Assembly (NCBI GenBank): GCA_035542575.1
Contig: DATKLE010000037.1
Coordinates: 48,026 to 112,025 of the forward strand
Direction: 5' to 3'
Source of the DNA: JAIQET01 sp035542575
GTDB lineage: Bacteria > Acidobacteriota > Terriglobia > Terriglobales > Acidobacteriaceae
Length of the DNA stretch: 64,000 nucleotides
Position 1 is the stretch's first letter; each line of letters starts with the position of its first letter. A model generated the notes under the pieces. That model worked only from the letters and a program-made list of their open reading frames with translations, did not search any database and was not told where the DNA came from. The position numbers were made by a program, and so were the translations under genes. Positions 28,113-37,180 of the stretch are shown here, in pieces.

Positions 28113-28345
28113 TTCCTGAATTCCTTGATTCAAACGGGGATATTCCCACTGGCAAACATACAGCAGATCGTCAGCGTGTGCTAATTTTTAGCAGCAACAG
28201 GGTAAACAAGCGAAGAGTACTTTGGTCATCTCAGCATAGGGGGCTTGGCCGCCCGGCACCTTGCACAAGGCAAGTGCTTGGGCCCAGAATCGTGGTCATA
28301 GCCTCGTATCTCCAGAAACACGGAAACTCGTAAAGGATTATCGTC

Positions 28346-30829
28346 TTGCGGACCTGGTCGTTCACCTGCTTGAAGTTGGTTTGGGGAATCTACCTGGTCC
28401 TCACCTCGATCTACTGCCTGCTGGCGTTTCTGCCGTACACCTATTTTGCCTTCATCAAGGCCCCGGCCTACGAATGGATGCCGTGGTTCGCGCACCATCA
28501 CGGACTGCTCTATGGGTTTGGCTTGCTGGCATCGGCGATCGCGGTTTGGCCGATGAAGAAAAGCCGCGGATATTTTCTGCTCTTGGCTACGCTCGCCCTG
28601 GCAGGCGTTTACCTCGCCGCACGGCCGTTCATGCCGACGCTGCAGAACACGTGGACCGCCTACTGGTGGAGTCTGGCAGCGCTGGCGCCGCTGGTTTTGA
28701 CCGCAGCCCTGGATATCAAGCAGCAATGGGGTTCATTCGGGGACGAGGACAGCGACGGCTCCCTGCTGGTGTACTCGAGCGCGATCATGGTTGCCATCGT
28801 CGTCGCGTTGCTTTACGGCGCAGGCGTGGAGGTACACACATACGTTGAGCGGAAGTCGGTGAGTTTCGACTCCGCTCGACTGGAGCTCACGGCCTGGAGC
28901 GTGATTTCGCACATCCTGGTCGCGATCATCGTGCTGTCCGTCCTGAATCTGATTCGCCTCGTGGCCCAGCAAACCCGCCACCCCAGGGCCTTGAGCCTGG
29001 TGCTCACCGGACTGACGGTTTTCGCGGTGCTCTGGACGATCCTGGTTCGTTTCCTGAATAGTGCCCTGACCTTCGAGGGCATGGCGGCGCATGTTTACGC
29101 GGCGTCTCTGGCCGCCGCACTGACCCTTTTTCTCACTTCCCTGGTGCTGCCCTTCTTGAGCTTTGAACGGACTCTTGAGCCCCGCGAAGGTCGCGGCCGC
29201 AAGCTTGTACCTCTGATCGCCGCCTTGCTCGTCTCCGGGCTGGCTGTGGCGCTGCCCACTCTCATCGTCGGGGGAGACTGGAACGGGGTGCTGCAACACA
29301 CCTTCACGTTGTTCTTCTGGGTAACACTGAGCAGCTGTGTCTACATCCTCCGCCCTCGCCACGTGACCTACTCGGCGGTTACCATCCTGGGAGTGCTGCT
29401 GCTGGCGGGCTTCTGCTATAAGGGCCTGCAGGCGTCGGAAATCCTCTGGGCGAAACCGCTGGGCTCCACCGATGACGATGTGGCCCGCTCCATGGAAAAG
29501 TATGCGGCCCAGGATGCTTCCTTCCAACTGGCCCATTATGTCCTGGGCAACTCCCGCGATGTGCCCTGCGGCGACCTGTGCCGCATCCTGCGTGAATACA
29601 CGAATATTCGCGGCGCGGAAGCGAAGACGGATGTGAACCTGGTGGACCCGCTTGTCGCCACCACTCAGCAGCGGCCGAACATCTTCATCTTCGTGATTGA
29701 TTCGCTCCGTCCCGATTACCTGGGCGCCTACAACCCGAAAGCGGACTTCTCACCCAACCTGGACGTTTTTGCCCGCGACAGCCTCGTGCTGCACCGTGTT
29801 TACACGCAATACGCCGGCACCACGCTCTCCGAACCGGCGATCTGGTCCGGGGCCATGCTGCTGCACGCCCATTACATGCAACCGTTCTCCAAGGTAAACG
29901 GCCTGGAAAAACTAGCCAGGGCCGACGGCTACCAAATGGTGGTGAGTTACGACACGGTGCTGAGCCAGATTTTGTCGCCGGACGATGATCTGATCAAACT
30001 GGACACCGACAAGCCCCTCTGGAACCGCTTCGAAGTCTGCTCCACGGTGCAGCAGACCGAGAGTGTGCTTGACTCGCGGGCTGACAAGACGCGGCCGGTG
30101 CTGTTCTACGCGCAGCCCATGAACGTGCATCAGTTCGCCAGCAATGACATGCCGAGAATGACGGCCGCGAACTGGCGCATTCGCGCCGGCTTTGTCAATC
30201 GCATCGCCTACGAGGTGCACCAGGTAGACGACTGCCTGGGACACTTCTTCGCCTATCTCAAGGCCAGGGGCCTGTATGACAAGAGCATCATCATCCTGAC
30301 CTCCGACCACGGCGATGCCACCGGCGAGTTTGGCCGTCGTAGTCACTCCGTCTCCATCTATCCGGAAGTTATGCATGTACCGCTGATCGTGCACCTGCCG
30401 GACACGATGCGAGGCAAGTTTGTCTACGATGACGAAGGTTTGTCCACTCTGACCGACATCACTCCTTCGCTGTATTACCTGTTGGGTCACCGTCCCATCC
30501 GCGCCAATCCGATTTTCGGCCATCCTCTGTTGGTCAAGGACCGGCGAGAATTGGACCAGTACCGGCGGGACGAGCTCTTTCTTGCCTCTGATGAACGCGC
30601 CGTGTACGGCCTGCTGGCGGACAACGGCAGGTTCTTGTACACGACCTACGACTCCCCGGCAAAGAGCTTCCTGTTTGACCTGAGCCGCGATCCCAACGCT
30701 GAGCACAACGTGCTCACTCCGCCCCTGAAGCAGCAGTATGACGAGCACATCATTCAGGAGTTGCACATGGTGGCAGACTTCTATGGCTACAAGCCCGGGG
30801 TTGGGACACTGCTGGCAGCAGCCCACTGA
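28346..30829 (+). CDS. Membrane-anchored sulfatase-fold enzyme (LtaS/EptA-like alkaline phosphatase superfamily)
   Basis: 827 residues with a TTG start supported by AAAGGA eight bases upstream. About ten membrane helices fill the first 370 residues, longer than in LtaS or EptA (five). The catalytic domain starts at RPNIFIFVIDSLRPDYLGAY (metal Asp near 451) and continues to TSDHGDATGEFGRRSHSVSI (about 652). The nucleophile region reads YAGTTLSEPAIWSG; there is no C/S-x-P-x-R formylglycine site, so T492 or T493 should be the nucleophile, as in phosphoglycerol and phosphoethanolamine transferases. I infer transfer of a head group to an envelope glycan or lipid. Substrate unknown. Confidence 0.8.
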   Translation: MRTWSFTCLKLVWGIYLVLTSIYCLLAFLPYTYFAFIKAPAYEWMPWFAHHHGLLYGFGLLASAIAVWPMKKSRGYFLLLATLALAGVYLAARPFMPTLQNTWTAYWWSLAALAPLVLTAALDIKQQWGSFGDEDSDGSLLVYSSAIMVAIVVALLYGAGVEVHTYVERKSVSFDSARLELTAWSVISHILVAIIVLSVLNLIRLVAQQTRHPRALSLVLTGLTVFAVLWTILVRFLNSALTFEGMAAHVYAASLAAALTLFLTSLVLPFLSFERTLEPREGRGRKLVPLIAALLVSGLAVALPTLIVGGDWNGVLQHTFTLFFWVTLSSCVYILRPRHVTYSAVTILGVLLLAGFCYKGLQASEILWAKPLGSTDDDVARSMEKYAAQDASFQLAHYVLGNSRDVPCGDLCRILREYTNIRGAEAKTDVNLVDPLVATTQQRPNIFIFVIDSLRPDYLGAYNPKADFSPNLDVFARDSLVLHRVYTQYAGTTLSEPAIWSGAMLLHAHYMQPFSKVNGLEKLARADGYQMVVSYDTVLSQILSPDDDLIKLDTDKPLWNRFEVCSTVQQTESVLDSRADKTRPVLFYAQPMNVHQFASNDMPRMTAANWRIRAGFVNRIAYEVHQVDDCLGHFFAYLKARGLYDKSIIILTSDHGDATGEFGRRSHSVSIYPEVMHVPLIVHLPDTMRGKFVYDDEGLSTLTDITPSLYYLLGHRPIRANPIFGHPLLVKDRRELDQYRRDELFLASDERAVYGLLADNGRFLYTTYDSPAKSFLFDLSRDPNAEHNVLTPPLKQQYDEHIIQELHMVADFYGYKPGVGTLLAAAH

Positions 30830-30844
30830 GGGAGGGAAAAGCCC

Positions 30845-30952
30845 TTAGCCGCAAAGCGCGCGAAGAGATCGCAAAGGACGCAAAGCAAGAATCCGACAGA
30901 CAGGTTTGCTTTGCGCGCTTTGCGAAGCCTTTGCGCTCTTTGCGGTTAAGGT
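30845..30952. repeat. GCAAAG-type intergenic palindrome, copy 4
   Basis: Left arm ttagccgcaaagcgcgcgaag, right arm cgctctttgcggttaagg. The right arm overlaps the end of dinB: the dinB stop codon (TAA, 30946-30948) lies inside the repeat. Confidence 0.85.
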
Positions 30953-32193
30953 TTGGATTTGACTTTCCCCGGCAACCCCGCCGGATTTTCGTGGGTGCGC
31001 TCCCGGAATCCGCCTTTCATTCCGCTGGCGAGGCTTACGCTCGATTCGCCGAACCGGTCGCGCAGGCGATCGGCCGCGGAGAGCGCCTGGTTCCAGCGCT
31101 CGCGCCGCGAACCTTCGAGCAGATCTCCCTGACCTGCCTGCTTTTCAAAGGAAGAGGCATGCACGCCCAGCAAGCGGACCTCCGCGCCCCGGCGCCAGTG
31201 CTTGCGGAACAGTGCGCGCGTCTGTTCGAAGATCTCGGTGTCAAGTTGAGTTGAAGCAGACAGCGTATGAGCGCGCGTGATGGTGGTGAAATCCTTGTAG
31301 CGTAGCTTGAGCTGGATCGTCCGGGCGTACAGCCCACTCTCCCGCAAGCGGCGGCCTACCATCTCGGATAGCCGCATCAGGGTGGATTCCAACTGCTCGG
31401 CATTGGCGGTGTCTTCGTTATAGGTGTGCTCGTGGCTGATGGACTTGGCATCGGTGTCGGCGCCCACGTCGTTGTCGAACCATCCGCCGGTGTCTTCGCC
31501 CCGGGCTTTGCCGGCCAGCGCCAGTCCCCACTTGCCAAAACGCTCAGAGAGGAACGACCCATCAAAGCGGGCCAGATCGCCGACCTTCTGAATGCCCAGC
31601 GCATGCAGGTTCTGCTCGGTCACTTTTCCGACGCCGGGGATGTCCCGCACATCCAGGGGAGCCAGGAATTTGGCCTCCTGGCCGTGCACCACCCAAAGCA
31701 CTCCATTGGGCTTGGCTTTGGCGGAGGAGACCTTGGCGATCAGCCGTGAGCTCCCAATGCCGATGGAGCAGTTCAATTGCGTCTCCGCCTTCATCTTCTG
31801 GTGCAGATGGTGGGCCGCTCGCAAAGGCGGGCCGTGCAGGCGCTGGGTTCCGGTCATGTCGAGATAGGCTTCGTCGATCGAGGCCATTTCCACCAGCGGC
31901 GAGAACGAGGTCAGTACGCCGTAGACCTTCTCCGAACACTCGCGATAGCGCTCGGGGTGGCCGTCCACGAAGATGGCGTGGGGACAGAGCTTGGCCGCAG
32001 TGCGCAGAGGCATGGCCGAGTGCACCCCGAATTTCCGCGCTTCATAGGAGGCGGCAGACACTACACCCCGCTCATTCCGCTGTCCGCCGACCACCACTGC
32101 CTTGCCCTTCAGAGTGGGATCGAAGAGTTCTTCCACCGAGACGAAGAACGCATCCATATCGACGTGGAAGATGGTTCGTTGAAAGGGAGCCAT
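30946..32193 (-). CDS. dinB: DNA polymerase IV (Y family)
   Basis: 415 residues from the ATG at 32193 (AAGGGAG upstream); the 70 in-frame residues further upstream look non-coding. Translesion polymerase. Catalytic acidic residues are in FHVDMDAFFVSVEE (D12) and MASIDEAYLDMTG (about D108-E109); the steric gate region FFVSVE is present. A helix-hairpin-helix thumb reads DIPGVGKVTEQNLHALGI, followed by the little finger domain. The C-terminus (residues about 385-415) is a basic tail without an obvious clamp-binding QxxLF; the last codons come from a dispersed repeat. No imuA or lexA beside it. Confidence 0.95.
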   Translation of the reverse strand: MAPFQRTIFHVDMDAFFVSVEELFDPTLKGKAVVVGGQRNERGVVSAASYEARKFGVHSAMPLRTAAKLCPHAIFVDGHPERYRECSEKVYGVLTSFSPLVEMASIDEAYLDMTGTQRLHGPPLRAAHHLHQKMKAETQLNCSIGIGSSRLIAKVSSAKAKPNGVLWVVHGQEAKFLAPLDVRDIPGVGKVTEQNLHALGIQKVGDLARFDGSFLSERFGKWGLALAGKARGEDTGGWFDNDVGADTDAKSISHEHTYNEDTANAEQLESTLMRLSEMVGRRLRESGLYARTIQLKLRYKDFTTITRAHTLSASTQLDTEIFEQTRALFRKHWRRGAEVRLLGVHASSFEKQAGQGDLLEGSRRERWNQALSAADRLRDRFGESSVSLASGMKGGFRERTHENPAGLPGKVKSKP

Positions 32194-32503
32194 GGTGAAG
32201 CCGGGCAATGATTGAGATTCTAGCAGTCGCCGATGCGCATTACGCGGGTGGGGCCAGGCTTTCCCGGACAGGAACCAGTGTCGGATCGGGAATCGGTCAC
32301 TGGCATATTGTTCGATTGATCTTGCGCAACGCTGGCTACTTTTGCCGATCCGGTGTATTCGGTTATCTGTACGTGGAGGTGAACTGTCTGCCCCCGTAGA
32401 CACTTGCCTGCACGAAGGAACAGCGGTGCGCGCTCCCGCCGCCGTTGATTTCCCCCACTTCGCTCTGCCGGCCTGCCACCTTCACCTCCCGGGAGAGTCT
32501 CCG
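32194..32503. other. Divergent intergenic region
   Basis: Between dinB (minus) and the lipoprotein propeller (plus). I see no gene, no clear LexA-type operator, and no convincing promoter pair; TTGATC and TACTTT near 32317-32343 are 15 bp apart. Confidence 0.35.
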
Positions 32504-33529
32504 ATGAGAAAGGCTTTCTTTGCTTCTGTGGTACTTATCCTGCTGTCGCTGATGTTCATCAGTTGCGAGAGCACCAAACATGTGGTCCCGCCCACTGTCA
32601 ACGCGAATACCTTCACCTTCATTCGCGAGTTGGGAGGAGAATCAGTGGGAGCTGTGGCGCACCGCCAGCTCGATCCCTGGACCGTCCGCGGCCAGGGCCG
32701 AAACATGCTCAAAGCGCACCAGGGCAACGGAGTGAAGCCTTGGGACCTCAACATCGACCCCGGCACCGATTCGGTGGTCTTGATGCAGAACGATGGCACC
32801 AACGAAAGGGTCATTGCCAATCAGGCTGGCAAGTTCTACAGTGTGCAGCTTGCGCCCAAGGCGAAGAAGGGAGTGTTCGCCGCCGAGTCTTCCGGCTATG
32901 AGCAGGTGTTTGTAATCGGATTGACCGACCTCGACAATGTCGTGATTACTCAACTGACCACGGATTCCGAGAATCATGGCTATCCCCAGCTTTCCAATGA
33001 CGGCAAACAAGTGGTCTTCATGAAATACGTTGACGTAGGTGACGGCTATGTCGTGCAGACCGCCATCATGAGCGTTTCCGGCGGGGCGGAGACCGTGATT
33101 TCAACCCCGACCATGTGGACCTATGCTCCCGCCTTCACTCCGGACGGCAAGATCATCTTCACCAACGACTATACCGGCCAAATCCACATGATGAATGCGG
33201 ACGGCAGCGGGATGACAACCATCACGGCCTCCGAGGGAGTCTATTGGGATTACCACCCTTCGGTCTCTCCCGATGGCTTGACTGTCAGCTTTACCCGCAG
33301 TGGGGAAGGATATGACATTTACACGCAGCACTTGGATGGCACCAATCTCAAGCAGCTCACCACCGACGGCATGAGCTGGGACTCGTTGTATGTAAACAAC
33401 AAGATCGTTTTTTGCTCCCATCGGGATGAGGCGTCGGGCAACGAAATGTACAGCATGAACCTGGACGGCACATCCCAAACACGGCTAACCAACAATAGTG
33501 TGAATGAATATTTCTGGTATTTCGACTGA
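32504..33529 (+). CDS. TolB/WD40-like lipoprotein propeller
   Basis: 341 residues from the ATG at 32504 (GGGAGAG site upstream). Lipobox ISC-E at about Cys21. Blades resemble PD40/TolB repeats: ENHGYPQLSNDGKQVVFMKY, APAFTPDGKIIFTNDYTGQI, YHPSVSPDGLTVSFTRSGEG, MYSMNLDGTSQTRLTNN. Less regular than the protein at 15.5 kb. Probably outer-membrane anchored in the periplasm; role unknown. Confidence 0.75.
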   Translation: MRKAFFASVVLILLSLMFISCESTKHVVPPTVNANTFTFIRELGGESVGAVAHRQLDPWTVRGQGRNMLKAHQGNGVKPWDLNIDPGTDSVVLMQNDGTNERVIANQAGKFYSVQLAPKAKKGVFAAESSGYEQVFVIGLTDLDNVVITQLTTDSENHGYPQLSNDGKQVVFMKYVDVGDGYVVQTAIMSVSGGAETVISTPTMWTYAPAFTPDGKIIFTNDYTGQIHMMNADGSGMTTITASEGVYWDYHPSVSPDGLTVSFTRSGEGYDIYTQHLDGTNLKQLTTDGMSWDSLYVNNKIVFCSHRDEASGNEMYSMNLDGTSQTRLTNNSVNEYFWYFD

Positions 33530-33605
33530 GCGCGGTGAGTCCGAGGAGGTTGGCCGGACATCGCCCTGTGGCGCCGCGTTTCTGACCTCCTGAGCGCGGC
33601 GGCGG

Positions 33606-33718
33606 AAGGCTTAAACCGCAGAGTTCGCATGGACCACGGAGGGAAGTCCCTGGGAACAAGCGACTGTTCTCCACGTCCTTCGCGGCCCAGCTCAGCGTGC
33701 TCTGCGGTTTAAGATTTT
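33606..33718. repeat. GCAAAG-type intergenic palindrome, copy 5 (diverged, GCAGAG variant)
   Basis: Arms aaggcttaaaccgcagag and ctctgcggtttaagatttt; inside, ccacggaggg and ccacgtccttcgcggcc replace the usual cgcaaag words. It ends 17 bp before the glgA stop. Confidence 0.8.
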
Positions 33719-33735
33719 GCTGTAAAAGCTGCAGA

Positions 33736-35199
33736 CTACGCTGCCCCGGCCGCCCGCCCCTGCCGCACCCGCTCGTAGATGCGGACGTACTCCTTGGCGG
33801 AAGCGTTCCAGGAGAAGTCCTTGGCCATGCCGTTGCGCATCAGCACCTGCCAGGAACCCTGGTCGCGATAGGCTTGCAGCGTCTGCTTGATGGTGAGCAG
33901 CAAGGCTTCGCCGCTGTATTCGCTGAACTTGAAGCCGGTGCCTTTGCCGGTGCGCGCGTCCCAAGGCTCGATGGTATCGTCGAGACCGCCGGTGGCGCGG
34001 ACAATTGGAACCGTTCCGTACTTGAGGCTGTAGATCTGGTTCAACCCGCAAGGCTCGTAGCGGGAGGGCATCAGGAACATGTCGCTGCCAGCTTCGATCT
34101 TGTGTGCCAGAACGTTGTCGTAAGCAACTTTGACGGCAATCTTCTGCGGAAATTGTTTCTGCAGGCGCAGAAACATCTCCTCATATTGCCTGTCGCCGGC
34201 GCCGAGGGCGACCACAATCATCTCCTCGCGCGCCAGCCGGTCCATGACTTGCGCGATAAGATCGAACCCCTTCTGCGCGGCAAAGCGGGAGACGATGCCG
34301 ATCACCGGCAGGCGCAGATCGGCATTGGTCACGCCGAAAGCAGCGAGCAGGTCCTGCTTGCACAGAGCTTTGCCGCTCAGGTCCTCTCGCGAATACTTGG
34401 CTACGCTGAACTTGTCGGTCTGTGGGCTCCATTCGTCATAGTCCACGCCGTTCAAAATGCCGGTAACTGTCGCGGCCCGGTCGCGCAGCACGCCTTCCAA
34501 TCCGAAGCCGAATTCCGTGGTCTGAATTTCCTGGCTGTACTTGCGGCTGACCGTAGTAATGAAGTCGGAATACACCAGCGCGCCTTTGAGGAAGTTCACA
34601 TTGCCGAAAAATTCCATCTTGGAGATGGTGAACAGGTCCCAAGGCAGGGTCAGCAGGGGCAGGGTATCCGGCGAGAACAGGCCCTGATAGCCCATGTTGT
34701 GGATGGTAAATACCGTGGCCACGTCGCGGAAGGCCGGGTCTTCCGCGTATTGGGTGCGCAGCAGGACGGGCACCAGCGCCGACTGCCAATCGTGACAATG
34801 GAAGACCTGCGGCACGCCAAGAATCTTGCTGGCCTCCAGCACCGCGCGAGAAAACAAGGCAAAGCGCTCGGCATTGTCGGGGTAATCCCCGGCGGAGGTT
34901 CCGTAAAGAGCGTCGCGGTCGAAATAAGGCGGATACTCCACGAAATAAAAGCGGACGCCGGAGGCATGGTTGCCGCCACTGACCACCGAGCAGAAGCGGT
35001 AGCGGTCATCGAAGGGCACGGTGATGCTGCGCATCACCGTCTGGGGATCATTGAGCTTCGTTTGGCGGTAGCGGGGAAGGTAAACGCTGACCTGGTGTCC
35101 CATGGCGGCCAGCGCGCGCGGCAGGGCACCCACCACGTCCGCCAGCCCGCCGGTTTTGGAAAACGGTACGCATTCCGAGGCCACGAAGGCAATATGCAT
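33736..35199 (-). CDS. glgA: Glycogen synthase (ADP-glucose type, GT5)
   Basis: 487 residues from the ATG at 35199 (GGAGGAG upstream). It adds glucose from ADP-glucose to the non-reducing end of glycogen. The N-terminal KTGGLADVVGALPRAL motif binds the sugar nucleotide, and the C-terminal Rossmann domain has the E-x7-E region in EPCGLNQIYSLKYGTVPIVR, then TGGLDDTIE. Length is standard. glgC and glgB are not in the window. Divergent from rsmA. Confidence 0.95.
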   Translation of the reverse strand: MHIAFVASECVPFSKTGGLADVVGALPRALAAMGHQVSVYLPRYRQTKLNDPQTVMRSITVPFDDRYRFCSVVSGGNHASGVRFYFVEYPPYFDRDALYGTSAGDYPDNAERFALFSRAVLEASKILGVPQVFHCHDWQSALVPVLLRTQYAEDPAFRDVATVFTIHNMGYQGLFSPDTLPLLTLPWDLFTISKMEFFGNVNFLKGALVYSDFITTVSRKYSQEIQTTEFGFGLEGVLRDRAATVTGILNGVDYDEWSPQTDKFSVAKYSREDLSGKALCKQDLLAAFGVTNADLRLPVIGIVSRFAAQKGFDLIAQVMDRLAREEMIVVALGAGDRQYEEMFLRLQKQFPQKIAVKVAYDNVLAHKIEAGSDMFLMPSRYEPCGLNQIYSLKYGTVPIVRATGGLDDTIEPWDARTGKGTGFKFSEYSGEALLLTIKQTLQAYRDQGSWQVLMRNGMAKDFSWNASAKEYVRIYERVRQGRAAGAA

Positions 35200-35311
35200 G
35201 GAAGACCACTCCTCCAAGGTGCGAGCCGCCCCAGCGCAGGCTATGATAAGCATGTGCCCATGGCACACCACGCCCGTGCAGCAGCACTCGCGGGATGACT
35301 GGCCAGTCTAA

Positions 35312-36199
35312 ATGCCGGGAAGAAAGAGGGTCAACGTGCCAAAGGTCTCTACCTCGCGTCCCCGCCGTTCCAGACCCAAGCTCGGTCAGCACTACCTGGT
35401 CCAGGACTCGGCCGCCCTGCGCATCGTGGACGCGCTGGGAGATGTTTCGCAAGGCACCGTCCTGGAGATCGGCCCGGGCCGGGGCGCGCTGACTTCCCTG
35501 CTGGCCAGACGGGCACGCCGGCTTATCGCCGTCGAACTGGACCGGGTGCTGGCCGCGCAGCTGCGTATGCAGTTTGCTTTGGCCTCCAACGTCGAGATCA
35601 TTGAAGGCGACATCCTCACCATTGACTTGGACACGCTGTTCGGGCCGAAGCCCGGCAGCACCCGCCCGGGAATGGAGCTCGCCCCGGAACGCGTTCGCGT
35701 GGTGGGCAATCTGCCCTATTACATCACCTCCGACATTCTGTTGCGCCTGTTTGCCTACCGGCAGTACTTCGAAACCATTGTGATCATGGTGCAGCGCGAG
35801 GTCGCCGACCGGCTGGCGGCGCCGCCGGGCGGCAGCGAGTACGGCTTGCTGTCGGCGACGACGCAGCTCTACGCCAAGGTCGAAACCCTGTTCACGCTGC
35901 CGCCGGGAGCGTTTTCCCCTCCACCCAAAGTACAGTCCACAGTGGTCCGGCTCACTGTGGCGCCACGGGTCGAGAGCCTGCGCGTGGTGGAGGAGGATTT
36001 CGTCAACTTCCTCAAGCTGTCGTTCGGACAAAAGCGGAAAACTCTCTGGAATAACCTTAAGTCGCAGTACCAGCCGGCGGCTCTGCGAGCAGCGCTGGAG
36101 AAATCCGGGGTGAAGCCCGACCTGCGCGCGGAAGCCTTGTCTCTGGAAAAGAGCGCGGCCTTGTTCCGCGCCCTGGCGGCGGCCAGCCCAGGCGACTGA
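35312..36199 (+). CDS. rsmA: 16S rRNA dimethyladenosine transferase RsmA/KsgA
   Basis: 295 residues if the ATG at 35312 is used; a GTG at 35336 with AGAGGG upstream is equally plausible. It dimethylates A1518/A1519 of 16S rRNA late in 30S assembly. Visible motifs: PKLGQHYLVQDSAALRIVDA at the N-terminus, VLEIGPGRGALTSLLA (SAM motif I), IAVELDRVL (acidic loop), and NLPYYIT (catalytic motif IV, near residue 133). The family's C-terminal helical domain is complete. The MEMO-like gene follows 41 bp downstream. Confidence 0.95.
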   Translation: MPGRKRVNVPKVSTSRPRRSRPKLGQHYLVQDSAALRIVDALGDVSQGTVLEIGPGRGALTSLLARRARRLIAVELDRVLAAQLRMQFALASNVEIIEGDILTIDLDTLFGPKPGSTRPGMELAPERVRVVGNLPYYITSDILLRLFAYRQYFETIVIMVQREVADRLAAPPGGSEYGLLSATTQLYAKVETLFTLPPGAFSPPPKVQSTVVRLTVAPRVESLRVVEEDFVNFLKLSFGQKRKTLWNNLKSQYQPAALRAALEKSGVKPDLRAEALSLEKSAALFRALAAASPGD

Positions 36200-36240
36200 C
36201 CCGCCGCTCGCCACTTTCGCCTGCAGAAGCGAGGTGTCTT

Positions 36241-37053
36241 ATGAGTGCGACGGTACGCCCTCCGGCTGTCGCCGGACGCTTCTATCCCCAAAATGCCAAT
36301 GTGCTGCTGGCCGACGTCCAGTCTTACCTCTCACCGCAGCAGGAAGCCGTCTCCGCTGTCGGCTGCGTAGTTCCCCATGCTGGCTACATGTATTCCGGTC
36401 ATGTTGCGGGCGCGGTCTTTGCCCGCTTGCATGTCCCGCGCCGTTGCATCCTGATGTGTCCCAACCACACTGGCATGGGCCATGCGGTTTCCATCATGAG
36501 TTCGGGGACCTGGGAGACACCGCTGGGCCCGGTAGCGATCGACGGCGAACTGGCTGACACCCTCAAGCAACAATTCCCGCTGCTGACCGAGGACGCCTCC
36601 GCTCACCGCAGCGAGCATGCCGTGGAGGTGCAGTTGCCGTTCCTGCAGGCGCGACGTCCGCATTTCAGCTTCGTGCCCATCGCGCTGGGCACCGGCCAGT
36701 TCGAGGTGCTGCAGGCCCTGGGCGAGGCCATCGGCGACGCCGTCGAGGCCCAGAGCGAGGCCGTGCTGATCGTCGCCTCCAGCGACATGAACCATTACGA
36801 GAACGACAAAGTCACGCGCGTGAAAGACCACAAGGCCATTGAGCGCATCCTCGCACTCGATCCCCGCGGATTGTTTGATGTGGTCATGAAAGAAGACATC
36901 AGCATGTGCGGCTTCGGCCCAGCGGTGGCTATGCTGACGGCGGCAGTGCAACTGGGCGCCACCAAAGCCGAACTCGTCCGCTACGCCACGTCAGGCGACG
37001 TTTCCGGAGACCGCAACATGGTGGTGGGATACGCCGGAGTGATGGTGAGGTAG
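36241..37053 (+). CDS. MEMO1-family protein (AmmeMemoRadiSam system protein B)
   Basis: 270 residues with a GAGGTG ribosome site. Dioxygenase-like LigB fold of the MEMO family: RPPAVAGRFYP at the N-terminus, VVPHAGYMYSGHVAGAVF (His near 46), LMCPNHTGMG, RSEHAVEVQLPFLQ, and VASSDMNHY. The conserved histidines line a putative metal pocket as in human MEMO1. In many prokaryotes it is encoded with AmmA and a radical SAM protein; neither is adjacent here. Function unresolved. Confidence 0.9.
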   Translation: MSATVRPPAVAGRFYPQNANVLLADVQSYLSPQQEAVSAVGCVVPHAGYMYSGHVAGAVFARLHVPRRCILMCPNHTGMGHAVSIMSSGTWETPLGPVAIDGELADTLKQQFPLLTEDASAHRSEHAVEVQLPFLQARRPHFSFVPIALGTGQFEVLQALGEAIGDAVEAQSEAVLIVASSDMNHYENDKVTRVKDHKAIERILALDPRGLFDVVMKEDISMCGFGPAVAMLTAAVQLGATKAELVRYATSGDVSGDRNMVVGYAGVMVR

Positions 37054-37180
37054 AAGTAGCGCTGGCGACGATAGCTGATGGAGGCTGCCCTGCGCCTGGG
37101 ATTTGACGCAACGCAGGGCGCACGCAACCCTTCCGGATTCAGTTTTCAGCTTGAGCCTCTGGCGCTACAATCGTCAGGCC

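Noticed and set aside
33697..35298. A 533-codon open frame on the plus strand opposite glgA
   Set aside because: Antisense shadow of a clear glycogen synthase; its translation is low-complexity and has no recognisable family.
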